From assembly GCA_039916305.1 (NCBI GenBank), contig JBDSLR010000017.1, forward strand, positions 1-64,000: a stretch of 64,000 nucleotides of DNA, read 5' to 3'. This DNA comes from JACMLD01 sp039916305 (lineage in GTDB: Bacteria > Bacteroidota > Bacteroidia > Chitinophagales > Chitinophagaceae). This document shows, one piece after another, positions 8,469 to 15,933 of this stretch; position 1 is the first letter of the stretch, and each line of letters opens with the position of its first letter. Position numbers and translations under genes: made by a program. The notes under the pieces are model-generated. The model did no database searches. It was not told the DNA's origin and was given only the letters and a program-made list of their open reading frames with translations.

Positions 8469-9173
8469 ATGAAGAAGAAATTACAATCAGTAGCCGTACT
8501 ATGTATGGTTTTATTATGCGCCAATGCCTTTGGTCAAACGACGGAACCAGGATCAGGCAATGTAAAAGACAGCAAAAAAACTGCAAAAACGTACCTGGAC
8601 CTGATGGTTAATGTGGTGAGTACAAATCTTAACTACGGTGCGTTAAACGGAGTCCTGGCGGATTATAAAAAATCAACCAATGGTATCCAGGCCGGTGTAT
8701 CATTCCAGGCAGGTATTACGGCCGGTTTTTCAATTTGCTCCGAGCTATACTTTATGCGGAAGGGGGGTAAATTAAAAGACAGTAATCCATTAACCATTAA
8801 CGAATCAACTCTTCGTTTAAATACTGTAGAGTTGCCGGTGCTGGGGCGTTTTCATTTTGGTAAATTCTATATAAATGCCGGGCCATCCATTGCATATAAT
8901 TTTAGTGGAAAAAGGGAAATTGACAATCAGTCTACTAAACTCTCATTCAACAATTCTACTGATGGGTTTAAAAGATTTGATGCAGGCATTCAGATGGGCG
9001 GCGGCTTTGAGTTTCCGGTTAAGCAAAGACGGATTGCACTGGATATACGATACAATTATGGGCTAACCAATATTGCCTGCAACAAGGACATTTATAACAG
9101 GGCTGTAATGATCAGTGTGCATTTTTCTAAACCATGGAAGACAAATCCCCTCGCAAAAAGTAATCGGTTGTAA
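8469..9173 (+). CDS. Outer membrane beta-barrel protein (PorT-like family)
   Basis: A 234-residue protein with a signal peptide (MKKKLQSVAVLCMVLLCANA, cleavage near G22) and a barrel domain with alternating polar and hydrophobic strands and repeated aromatic-rich turns (AGVSFQAGITAGFSICSELYF, FYINAGPSIAYN, IALDIRYNYGLTNI). It resembles the outer membrane beta-barrel/PorT superfamily that Bacteroidota carry in many copies; individual functions are mostly unknown. The sequence stops after a basic tail rather than a terminal aromatic residue. It follows a LytS/LytTR pair in the same direction with its own candidate -7 box, so it may be a target of that system. Confidence 0.72.
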   Translation: MKKKLQSVAVLCMVLLCANAFGQTTEPGSGNVKDSKKTAKTYLDLMVNVVSTNLNYGALNGVLADYKKSTNGIQAGVSFQAGITAGFSICSELYFMRKGGKLKDSNPLTINESTLRLNTVELPVLGRFHFGKFYINAGPSIAYNFSGKREIDNQSTKLSFNNSTDGFKRFDAGIQMGGGFEFPVKQRRIALDIRYNYGLTNIACNKDIYNRAVMISVHFSKPWKTNPLAKSNRL

Positions 9174-9363
9174 GATTTATGGGCCTGGCTGCTTTGTTCA
9201 CTGCTGCTGCATAATCTAGGCTATAAATTTTAGTAGTTGATGAAAAATGAATACACGAAGAAATACCTCGTGCCTGCGTTTGACTTGTTATTGCGGCTGC
9301 TGCTACCACAATAGATCATCTTTTTACATTACTGATAAACTTACTCACATCGTGGAGAAAAAC

Positions 9364-10003
9364 ATGAAGATAACAAGCGCTATTCTTATCCGCTGGGCAG
9401 GTTTAGCAGCGATGGTGGCAGGGGTTATTTTCGCTGGCATTCAGCCAGTACATCCCCCTGATTTTCTATCATCGGTCACTACTGGCAAATGGGCAATCAT
9501 TATCTCTCTGAAGCTGATTATGTGCTTCCTTTTCTTACCCGGAATTATGGGGATCTATGTCCGGCAGGCAGAAAGGGCTGGGTGGATGGGCCTCACTGGC
9601 TTTGTATTGTTTAGTCTCTCGTGGGCCCTTGCAGTCTGGTTTTGTTTTCGCAGAAATTTTTATTTTGCCGCCATTGGCAACTGGGGCACCACAGTTTGTG
9701 GACAGCTTCTTAGGAGTGGTAAATGGTATTTCAGGTGAAATGAACATTGGCGCCATTGTGCCGGCGTATACTTTTGTTGGGATACTTTACCTGCTTGGCG
9801 GTATGCTGTTTGGGATAGCGACTTTTCGCGCAGGCGTACTGCCGCGCTGGCCGGCGGCCTTGCTAACCGCCACAGCGATTGTAACACCTGCTGCTGCGCT
9901 TTTACCACACGCGATTCAGCGGCTTGCGGCTGTGCCAATGGGAACGGCGCTGGCTTTGCTGGGATATGCCCTTTGGTCTGAACGCCGGGAGAAATCTTTT
10001 TAG
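9364..10003 (+). pseudogene. Multi-TM membrane protein gene interrupted by a frameshift
   Basis: Two overlapping reading frames together make one plausible protein of about 212 residues. Frame 1 starts at 9364 (MKITSAILIRWAGLAAMVAG) and gives helices through SLSWALAVWF. The protein then continues in the next frame from about 9645 (AEIFILPPLATGAPQF) through YTFVGILYLLGGMLFG, ending YALWSERREKSF. The switch lies in the T-rich stretch at about 9638-9662, where one base gained or lost would restore the frame. The complete protein would have about six membrane helices and resembles uncharacterised integral membrane proteins. Read literally, the gene is broken; a sequencing error in the short T runs is equally possible. 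Confidence 0.65.
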
Positions 10004-10513
10004 CCGTGCCTGGCGGCAATCATTTGCTATAATTTTTATAACGGGATTTGGAAGAAACCGGTCCGGAATAGAAAGAGATCCTATGGTGAAGCAATACATA
10101 GCCTACGTCTTTTCGTGTGTGGGTATTGTTCTAATTCTGAAAAAACCGGCCTGTCACCAATACTATAAAATTCATACTATGAATATCTAGTCCTTTAGAA
10201 TTGCCTTGTGATGTCATGCGTAAAAAATAAGCAATGAAAAATAAAATACAAATAATAATTGTCATACTATGTATCATTATTTTTAATACAGTGAAGGTAA
10301 GATGTACATTTAAAGAGTCAGGGAACGCCCGGGTTGAAATGACCTTATCGGTAAAAGGATCTGCCATCATGCAAGCCCTTGATTGTATAGGACGATGTTT
10401 TTTAAATGATGAACCTGCCGGCGTTCCCCAAACTGTATTATCCCTTCCTGAAAGCCCTTATAATTGTGTTTTCTCATAACCATCTTCAGATACGGCCGTG
10501 TTAAAACAGAAGA
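10004..10513. other. Gene-poor region of about 510 bases with one doubtful ORF
   Basis: Between the frameshifted membrane gene and the SDR gene. It holds a single plus-strand reading frame at 10234-10479 (listed separately). The rest shows no tRNA, hairpin with T run or consensus promoter that I can support. Confidence 0.4.
10234..10479 (+). CDS. Doubtful small exported protein
   Basis: An 81-residue frame with a convincing hydrophobic leader (MKNKIQIIIVILCIIIFNTV) and a short tail with three cysteines. The segment FKESGNARVEMTLSVKGSAIMQAL could be the start of a STN/secretin-like or TonB-receptor N-terminal fold, but it stops far too early. It may be a truncated remnant of a larger exported protein or a chance ORF. 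No promoter or partner gene is visible. Confidence 0.3.
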   Translation: MKNKIQIIIVILCIIIFNTVKVRCTFKESGNARVEMTLSVKGSAIMQALDCIGRCFLNDEPAGVPQTVLSLPESPYNCVFS

Positions 10514-11107
10514 TTAAGGTTTAATTATCTGCCCTGTATTAGCACCAAAAATGCTTTTGCGAAACCCGAACTCCAGTTGTTTCATGGTAACAGGAATATC
10601 GCCCGGGAAAAACGGGAAATACTGGGGAGAGTCTTCAATAACAGTGGGACTTATTGCATTGATGCGAATACCATTCTCCAATTCAATTGCGGCTGCACGC
10701 ACAAACGCTTCAACACCGCCATTGGCTGCTGATGCATTAGCGAAGTTTAATTGCGGATCATGCGTTAAAGCACCGCTGATTAAGGAAAAAGATCCCTTGG
10801 CATTGATATAATGTTGTCCTATGAGTACGAGATTGATCTGCCCCATTAATTTACCCTCAATGCCTTTCCTGAATTCCTTGTCTGTCATTTTTTTCCAGGG
10901 ACCTACATAGCTGGGACCGGCGGTACAAATAACTGCATCAAAAGCACCTGCCTGCCTGTACATATTTTCAATAGATTCGGGCGAAGTAATATCTACCGGT
11001 ATGTCTCCACCTCCGGAGCTGGCTTTAATGACTTCATGTTCTTTTTCAAATGCATTAGATAAGTGTCTTCCCATAGTGCCTGATGCACCCACGATGATAA
11101 TTTTCAT
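10514..11107 (-). CDS. Short-chain dehydrogenase/reductase, atypical active site
   Basis: A 197-residue Rossmann-fold SDR. The cofactor motif is GASGTMG at 7-13, the CTAG block (NAG equivalent) is at 61-64, the catalytic-type Ser is S111 in ISGAL, and the IRINAISP block is at about 147-154. The normal Tyr-x3-Lys pair is missing: the matching segment reads ASAAN (125-129). At 197 residues the protein is also shorter than classical SDRs (about 250). This is a known divergent subgroup, perhaps acting as a reductase with another mechanism or as a binding protein. The AraC regulator gene lies 83 bases upstream in the same direction, suggesting regulation of or co-transcription with this gene. Confidence 0.85.
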   Translation of the reverse strand: MKIIIVGASGTMGRHLSNAFEKEHEVIKASSGGGDIPVDITSPESIENMYRQAGAFDAVICTAGPSYVGPWKKMTDKEFRKGIEGKLMGQINLVLIGQHYINAKGSFSLISGALTHDPQLNFANASAANGGVEAFVRAAAIELENGIRINAISPTVIEDSPQYFPFFPGDIPVTMKQLEFGFRKSIFGANTGQIIKP

Positions 11108-11190
11108 TTTGTATTTTTTAAGGGTTATTTATACAAAAGTAAATTGGCCCGCAGGTGGTATAACAGGACAAGGACGCAGTTGTGCAGGAT

Positions 11191-12051
11191 TTATACAGAA
11201 TTATGCCTGAATATTTCGGGTGAATACCCGGTCTGCTTTCTGAAAAACCTGGTGAAATAGGAAGTGTCTTCATAGCCTAGCTGGTCAGCTATTTCTTTTA
11301 TCAGGTTAGGGGTTGCCAGCAGGTATCGTTTAGCTTCCAGAATAATGTGGTCGTTTATTAACGCGGAAGCCGTTTTGCCCACGGTGGACCTGGTAATTTC
11401 ATTCAGCTGGTAGGGAGAAAGATTCATCAAATCACTGTATTGAGCTACCTGTTTATGAGTGGCAATATTAATTTCCACCAGTTCTACAAACTCTTCAAGG
11501 CGCTCCTGTGCATAGGAATTAGTATTTGCAGGTTGGCTTGTAACGTGCGGGCTTTGCCTGGTAACTTCAATAAAGAATATATCCATGTTTGCTTTAATAA
11601 CATCAAGGTAACCTTCTGCCTTGTCAGCATACTCCTGGAATATGTACATCAAAATTGCATACAGTTTTTCAAAACTGCTGATACCAGGCGTGCAATAATT
11701 TTTATTGCTTGCTTTTCTTAGCCGCTGTATTGACAGATTATTTTTTGGGTGATAAAATGCCGTGTTAAATTCCAGCAAGAACCCCGTGCAGCCTGCTTTT
11801 AACTCAAGCTGGTGTACCTGGCCAGGGCGTAAAAAGAAAATACAATTATTGACTAACGGATAGCTTGTAAAATCTATTTCATGCATTCCGCTTCCATTTT
11901 GTAAAACCAGCATAAAAAAGAAATTATGCCGGTGCAACTCCTGTTTCAGATCGCTGCCATCAAGGATATCCTGCACCTGGCGTATTTTAAAACGTTCAGC
12001 AGATAATTCCTGGTGCGCTGAACTGATTTGTCTTATGGGAATAATCTTCAT
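11191..12051 (-). CDS. AraC family transcriptional regulator
   Basis: A 286-residue regulator with an N-terminal cupin-like ligand-binding half (about 30-110, including LHRHNFFFMLVLQNGSG) and a C-terminal double helix-turn-helix (about 185-283). The final HTH carries the AraC signature IADQLGYEDTSYFTRFFRKQ followed by GYSPEIFR. It acts in the cytoplasm as a DNA-binding activator. The SDR gene follows 83 bases downstream on the same strand and is the most likely target or operon partner. The pairing of AraC regulators of this shape with oxidoreductases is common in Bacteroidota; the inducer is unknown. Confidence 0.92.
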   Translation of the reverse strand: MKIIPIRQISSAHQELSAERFKIRQVQDILDGSDLKQELHRHNFFFMLVLQNGSGMHEIDFTSYPLVNNCIFFLRPGQVHQLELKAGCTGFLLEFNTAFYHPKNNLSIQRLRKASNKNYCTPGISSFEKLYAILMYIFQEYADKAEGYLDVIKANMDIFFIEVTRQSPHVTSQPANTNSYAQERLEEFVELVEINIATHKQVAQYSDLMNLSPYQLNEITRSTVGKTASALINDHIILEAKRYLLATPNLIKEIADQLGYEDTSYFTRFFRKQTGYSPEIFRHNSV

Positions 12052-12285
12052 TTTAATTTGATTTCATGCAAGCAGGAAGTAACAAACCTACCATTTATCA
12101 AGCTTCCCAGGTAAGTGTAATCTTTAAAACACTTCCATAATGGCTTTTTATCCAGGCGCATTTTTTTAACGGAAGCAATAGCTACTGTTTTTAAACAGCA
12201 GACATCATAATCCACCGCAACAACTTTCTATTTATACCCGGACGGTGTGCGATGCAGGGAAATCCATCCGGTGAATTTTTTCCTA

Positions 12286-12675
12286 TTAGCCCGGCATATC
12301 AGCAATAAAATATTTTTCATTGCCATCCGGTATGGGAACGTACATTCTTTCCCAAACTTCCCCTTCCAGCATTTCCCAGCTGTGGCCTGTGCCTTTTATA
12401 TCGGTAGCCACTATAATAATGCCCGGTTCAATTATAAAATGAGACCCATCCGTAACTGTGAATTTCAATTTTCCTTTTATCGTAATTACATATTGTATCC
12501 GGGGAGCAGGATGAAGTATATGCTCAAACTCTTTGGTCCGCTTTTGTATCCACACACCGGAGGTTTCAAAAATACTGTTGTCGGGCAGTTTTCCGTATTG
12601 AAAACTGCAATCCTGCTCATTATGATTTAGCAGCCTGACAGCTGTTGTATAACTATAAACGCCGGTTTCATTCAT
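12286..12675 (-). CDS. Cupin domain protein
   Basis: A 129-residue single-domain protein with the alternating strand pattern of a small cupin: IQYVITIKGKLKFTVTDG, then HFIIEPGIIIVATDIKGTGH, then a conserved-looking WEMLEGEVWERMYVPI end. The metal-ligand histidines of typical cupins are only partly present (H at the end of GTGH), so enzymatic activity is uncertain; sugar or small-ligand binding is an alternative. No signal peptide is present, so it should be cytoplasmic. It stands alone between the AraC gene and the divergent Crp-like gene. The stop lies 234 bases from the AraC start. Confidence 0.72.
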   Translation of the reverse strand: MNETGVYSYTTAVRLLNHNEQDCSFQYGKLPDNSIFETSGVWIQKRTKEFEHILHPAPRIQYVITIKGKLKFTVTDGSHFIIEPGIIIVATDIKGTGHSWEMLEGEVWERMYVPIPDGNEKYFIADMPG

Positions 12676-12803
12676 ACATGGGATGTTTAAAATACAATTA
12701 TATGTTTTTATTGCTCCTTAGGAACATTCTTCCTATTTTTCAGCCTGAACTTTTTTAAATATTGATCTCCCCATAGGTAGAAAAATTAACAACCACCACC
12801 CGG

Positions 12804-13376
12804 ATGCATACAACGCTTGCAGCACATCTTAAAAAATTTGTAACGGTTACCGCGGAAGAAGAAGCCGTGCTCCAAAGGTATACCCAGGCATTAACCGTAA
12901 AAAAGAAGGACTTTCTCTTAAAGGAAGGCCAGGTTTGCAAGGCAAATTATTTTGTAGCAAAAGGGTGCCTGCGCATGTTTTTTACTGATGAGAAGGGTGC
13001 TGAGCAAACCGTACAGTTTGCTATTGAAAACTGGTGGATGGCAGATTATGCCAGCTTCTGCAACCAGGTGCCGGCACAGTTTTACATACAGGCTGTGGAG
13101 GAAACAAATGTTATTGCATTTGATAAGGCATCACGGGAAGAATTGTTTTCAAAATTACCACAGCTGGAACGCTATTTCCGGCTGATACTGGAAAAATCAT
13201 CAGGCGCTTCTCAATGGCGGATTAAATACATATTCAGTTTATCTAAAGAAGAGATGTACGGGCATTTCAATGCTTCCTATCCTGGCTTTGTGCAGCGGGT
13301 ACCACAATACATGCTGGCTTCTTTTCTTGGGCTAACTCCGGAATACCTAAGTGAAATAAGGAAAAAGAAAATATAG
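12804..13376 (+). CDS. Crp/Fnr-type cyclic-nucleotide-binding-domain regulator
   Basis: A 190-residue protein with a cNMP-binding-type beta-roll (about 20-115; FLLKEGQVCKANYFVAKGCLR is the usual start of the roll) and a short C-terminal helical region ending in RVPQYMLASFLGLTPEYLSEIRKK. That end corresponds to the HTH of the Bacteroidota Crp/Fnr subfamily. There are no cysteines arranged for an FeS cluster, so it is not Fnr-like. In this subfamily the regulator is often next to a gene it controls; the AhpD-like gene starts 140 bases downstream in the same direction. Ligand unknown. Confidence 0.88.
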   Translation: MHTTLAAHLKKFVTVTAEEEAVLQRYTQALTVKKKDFLLKEGQVCKANYFVAKGCLRMFFTDEKGAEQTVQFAIENWWMADYASFCNQVPAQFYIQAVEETNVIAFDKASREELFSKLPQLERYFRLILEKSSGASQWRIKYIFSLSKEEMYGHFNASYPGFVQRVPQYMLASFLGLTPEYLSEIRKKKI

Positions 13377-13516
13377 CGGTTTTGCTGACAATCTCCCTGC
13401 AATAAACATTTCGCGAATCAGTACCGTCTGTTTCTTCTGCCACCAATGTATTTCTTAAACCAGCTTATTTTTTTACAGCCTGCACCTGCCGAGCTTCGTG
13501 TCTCATTAAAAAATAA

Positions 13517-13957
13517 ATGAACATGAACACAAGAATTAATATGCAACAGGTGCAGCCCGAAGCCTACAAAGCAATGATAGGCCTGGAAAAATATTTGCAC
13601 GGCACAGCGCTTACCCCTGCACAGCTGGACCTGATAAAAATCAGGGCCTCACAGGTAAATGGCTGCGCCTACTGTATCAATATGCATACCAGGGACGCCC
13701 GCAAAAATGGTGAGACAGAACAGCGTATTTACCTGCTTGCTGCCTGGCGCGGGGCGGACTTGTTTACGGCAGAAGAGAAAGCAATACTGGCCCTTACCGA
13801 GCAGGTGACGCTTATCAGCCGGCCTGTTACTGAAGATGCCTATGAAAATGCCGCTCCTATGTTTACTGAAACTTACCTGGCCCAGATCATTATGGCTATA
13901 GTGGCTATCAATGGCTGGAACCGGATAGCCACCAGCACCCGTATGCAACCCGACTAA
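13517..13957 (+). CDS. Carboxymuconolactone decarboxylase / AhpD-like protein
   Basis: A 146-residue all-helical protein of the AhpD-like/CMD superfamily. The redox pair C50-A-Y-C53 and the following H57 (GCAYCINMHTRDARKNGE) are the signature of alkylhydroperoxidase-type members, which reduce peroxides through a cysteine relay. The pattern EKAILALTEQVTL matches the second conserved helix. It is cytoplasmic. A Crp-like regulator precedes it by 140 bases, a pairing often seen in Bacteroidota, and is likely to control it. The start at 13517 is followed by two more in-frame Mets (13523, 13541), so the true start may be slightly later. Confidence 0.88.
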   Translation: MNMNTRINMQQVQPEAYKAMIGLEKYLHGTALTPAQLDLIKIRASQVNGCAYCINMHTRDARKNGETEQRIYLLAAWRGADLFTAEEKAILALTEQVTLISRPVTEDAYENAAPMFTETYLAQIIMAIVAINGWNRIATSTRMQPD

Positions 13958-14003
13958 TAACAGCCGGCTTATACATACATTTGAAATGGAAAAAACCTCT
14001 TGT

Positions 14004-14462
14004 CTACCAGTTACCCATTTGTTCGGGGTTAATCCTATCCAGGTGCTCATCCGGTTTATTGATCTTCCAGTTGGGGTCATACTTAACAAACCAGGACAGC
14101 CAGAGCGTTCGCGAGAGCCGCATCATAGGCGGCTGAATGCCTACTAACAGCAAGGCATTGCAGATAAGCCAGGTTAGAAAACGGTCGTCTTCAAATGAAA
14201 AACCAATGGTTAACCACCACAGTATACAGGATGCTACACAAAGGCCAACTGATAATGCGTAGCTAACATAGCCTGTACCGTAATAAAAACCTACTTCTAT
14301 TTCTGTGGGTTGTGCGCAAACCGGGCATTTGTCAACCATTTTTACAATAGAAAGCAGTTTGTAAGCGCTTTTTTCCTTGTAAATAAATCCTTCTCTGCAA
14401 CGCGGGCATTTGTTGCTGAGCACTGCTAATAAATATCCCGGCCGCTTTTCTGTATCTGACAT
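14004..14462 (-). CDS. DUF983 membrane protein with Zn-ribbon-like N terminus
   Basis: A 152-residue protein with two CxxC pairs (C19-P-R-C22 and C46-P-V-C49), forming a likely zinc ribbon, then GFYYGTGYVSYALS and two hydrophobic helices (about 68-88 and 95-115). This is the layout of DUF983, a family of small inner-membrane proteins of unknown function, sometimes near cytochrome oxidase genes. The C-terminal WLSWFVKYDPNW region is usual for Bacteroidota members. It has a good promoter-like pair just upstream (14483-14514). It ends 61 bases from the murF stop and reads away from the AhpD-like gene. Confidence 0.88.
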   Translation of the reverse strand: MSDTEKRPGYLLAVLSNKCPRCREGFIYKEKSAYKLLSIVKMVDKCPVCAQPTEIEVGFYYGTGYVSYALSVGLCVASCILWWLTIGFSFEDDRFLTWLICNALLLVGIQPPMMRLSRTLWLSWFVKYDPNWKINKPDEHLDRINPEQMGNW

Positions 14463-14482
14463 AGTGCCCCTTGTTTAAGCGG

Positions 14483-14514
14483 CAAAGGTACTGCTGCTAT
14501 GCATAGTTAAGAAA
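14483..14514 (-). promoter_or_regulatory. Promoter-like element of the DUF983 gene
   Basis: On the minus strand TACCTTTG (complement of 14483-14490) matches TAnnTTTG exactly, and TTTC (complement of 14511-14514) lies 20 bases upstream, one base from the -33 TTTG. The -7 box is 20 bases before the ATG. Confidence 0.6.
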
Positions 14515-14522
14515 GTAATTTG

Positions 14523-15800
14523 CTAGGCTTCCAGTACCTTTTCCATTTGCATACTGCGTGAACCTTTTACTAGTATGGTGGCCTGGCTGAACTTTTGTTG
14601 CTGAAACCAGTCTTTTGCCTGCAGGGCGTTTTCAAAACTGATATAAGGATGATTTACTTTCAGAAAGTCGCCGCCGGTAAGTACCACATATTTCCAGGTA
14701 TGCAAGCCAATCAGGGCTACTAATTGCTGGTGTTCTTCAAGGCTTTCAGCACCCAGTTCCGCCATGCCGCCCAGAACCAATATTTTATCTGTGGCGGCAA
14801 GTTTGGCAAAATTTTCAATGGCTGCCTTCATGCTGGAAGGGTTGGCATTGTAGGCGTCCAGGATAATGGTATTACTGTCTTTTTTTATTAACTGAGAACG
14901 GCTGTTGGATGGCGTATACGCTTCAATAGCGCTTTTTATTTTACTGCCTGTTATGGTAAACCAGTTACCTATGGCGGCCGCGCATAATATATTGGGTAAA
15001 TTATAATCGCCTACCAGCTGGGTATGAATGGTTTCAGTGATCCCCTTTGTAAACTGTACGTCAAGGAATGGTTCGCTTTTGATGGCCTTACCGGTAATAC
15101 TGGCATCCGTGGTACCATACGTGATAACTGCCGGCAATGCAGCGCTCATCTGGCGCAGGTAATCATAATCCCACATTACAAAAGCAACGCCATTGTGCAA
15201 CCGTAAATAATCATAGAGTTCTCCCTTGCCTTTTTTCACGCCTTCTTCGCCACCGAAGCCTTCCAGATGAGCTTTGCCGGCATTGGTAATAATGCCGTGC
15301 GTAGGCATACTGTACGCACAATAGCCTGCAATCTCCTGCTGGTGATTAGCACCCATTTCAATCACTGCCATTTCCGCATCTTTCTTTATTTTAAGAATAG
15401 TTAGTGGCACTCCTATATGATTGTTCAGGTTGCCTTCCGTGGTGTATGTGGTAAAGGTTGTTGATAAAACGGCATGCACCAGTTCCTTAGTGGTGGTTTT
15501 TCCGTTGCTGCCGGTAATGGCAATAAACGGGATAGAGAATTGTTGCCGGTGGTATTTGGCCAGTTCCTGCAAGGCAGTTAGTGTATCCGCTACCAGGATG
15601 ATTTTTTCATGCACGGCCAATGCAGCTTCGTCTACCACGGCATAGGCGGCACCGGCTTCCAGCGCCTGTAAAGCAAATGTGTTGCCGTTAAAGCTCGGTC
15701 CTTTCAACGCAAAAAAAATATCATGCTTTTTTATTTTCCGGGTGTCTGTTTCTACAGACGGATATTGAAGATATAGCTGGTAAAGTTGTTCAATATTCAT
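14523..15800 (-). CDS. murF: UDP-N-acetylmuramoyl-tripeptide--D-alanyl-D-alanine ligase
   Basis: A 425-residue cytoplasmic Mur ligase that adds D-Ala-D-Ala to the UDP-MurNAc-tripeptide, the last soluble step of peptidoglycan precursor synthesis. The ATP-binding P loop GSNGKTTT is at 97-104. The MurF-like N-terminal domain (DTRKIKKHDIFFALKG) sits at about 19-34, the central domain holds VIEMGANH, and the C-terminal domain holds LDAYNANPSSM. The start at 15800 places the N-terminal domain as in the family; an upstream start at 15854 adds an odd 18-residue lead. It lies downstream of gldJ, the order found in other Bacteroidota, but a strong terminator separates them and the gene has its own promoter-like box directly before the ATG. 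Confidence 0.95.
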   Translation of the reverse strand: MNIEQLYQLYLQYPSVETDTRKIKKHDIFFALKGPSFNGNTFALQALEAGAAYAVVDEAALAVHEKIILVADTLTALQELAKYHRQQFSIPFIAITGSNGKTTTKELVHAVLSTTFTTYTTEGNLNNHIGVPLTILKIKKDAEMAVIEMGANHQQEIAGYCAYSMPTHGIITNAGKAHLEGFGGEEGVKKGKGELYDYLRLHNGVAFVMWDYDYLRQMSAALPAVITYGTTDASITGKAIKSEPFLDVQFTKGITETIHTQLVGDYNLPNILCAAAIGNWFTITGSKIKSAIEAYTPSNSRSQLIKKDSNTIILDAYNANPSSMKAAIENFAKLAATDKILVLGGMAELGAESLEEHQQLVALIGLHTWKYVVLTGGDFLKVNHPYISFENALQAKDWFQQQKFSQATILVKGSRSMQMEKVLEA

Positions 15801-15804
15801 ATTG

Positions 15805-15812
15805 CAAATATA
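15805..15812 (-). promoter_or_regulatory. -7-like box directly before murF (leaderless layout)
   Basis: TATATTTG on the minus strand matches TAnnTTTG exactly and ends only four bases before the murF ATG, so the predicted transcript would start at or next to the start codon. A clear -33 box is not visible. Confidence 0.5.
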
Positions 15813-15852
15813 TAGACGCTCATTGTAACGCCAGTACACGTTGATGGCCTGC

Positions 15853-15890
15853 AAAGAGAAAGCCGCTCGTTGCGGAGCGGCTTTCTCTTT
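15853..15890 (-). terminator. Strong terminator between gldJ and murF
   Basis: A perfect 16-bp stem (15853-15868 with 15875-15890) around a 6-base loop, GC-rich in the centre with an A-rich side and a T-rich side. It lies 44 bases past the gldJ stop and 52 bases upstream of the murF ATG. The symmetrical flanks allow function on both strands. Confidence 0.85.
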
Positions 15891-15933
15891 GGCTATTTAT
15901 GACTAATACTTTGATCTTATTGTTTTTTTGCAA

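Noticed and set aside
12247..12630. Plus-strand frame opposite the cupin gene
   Set aside because: The minus-strand frame has clear cupin strand patterns; the plus-strand one has no recognisable features.
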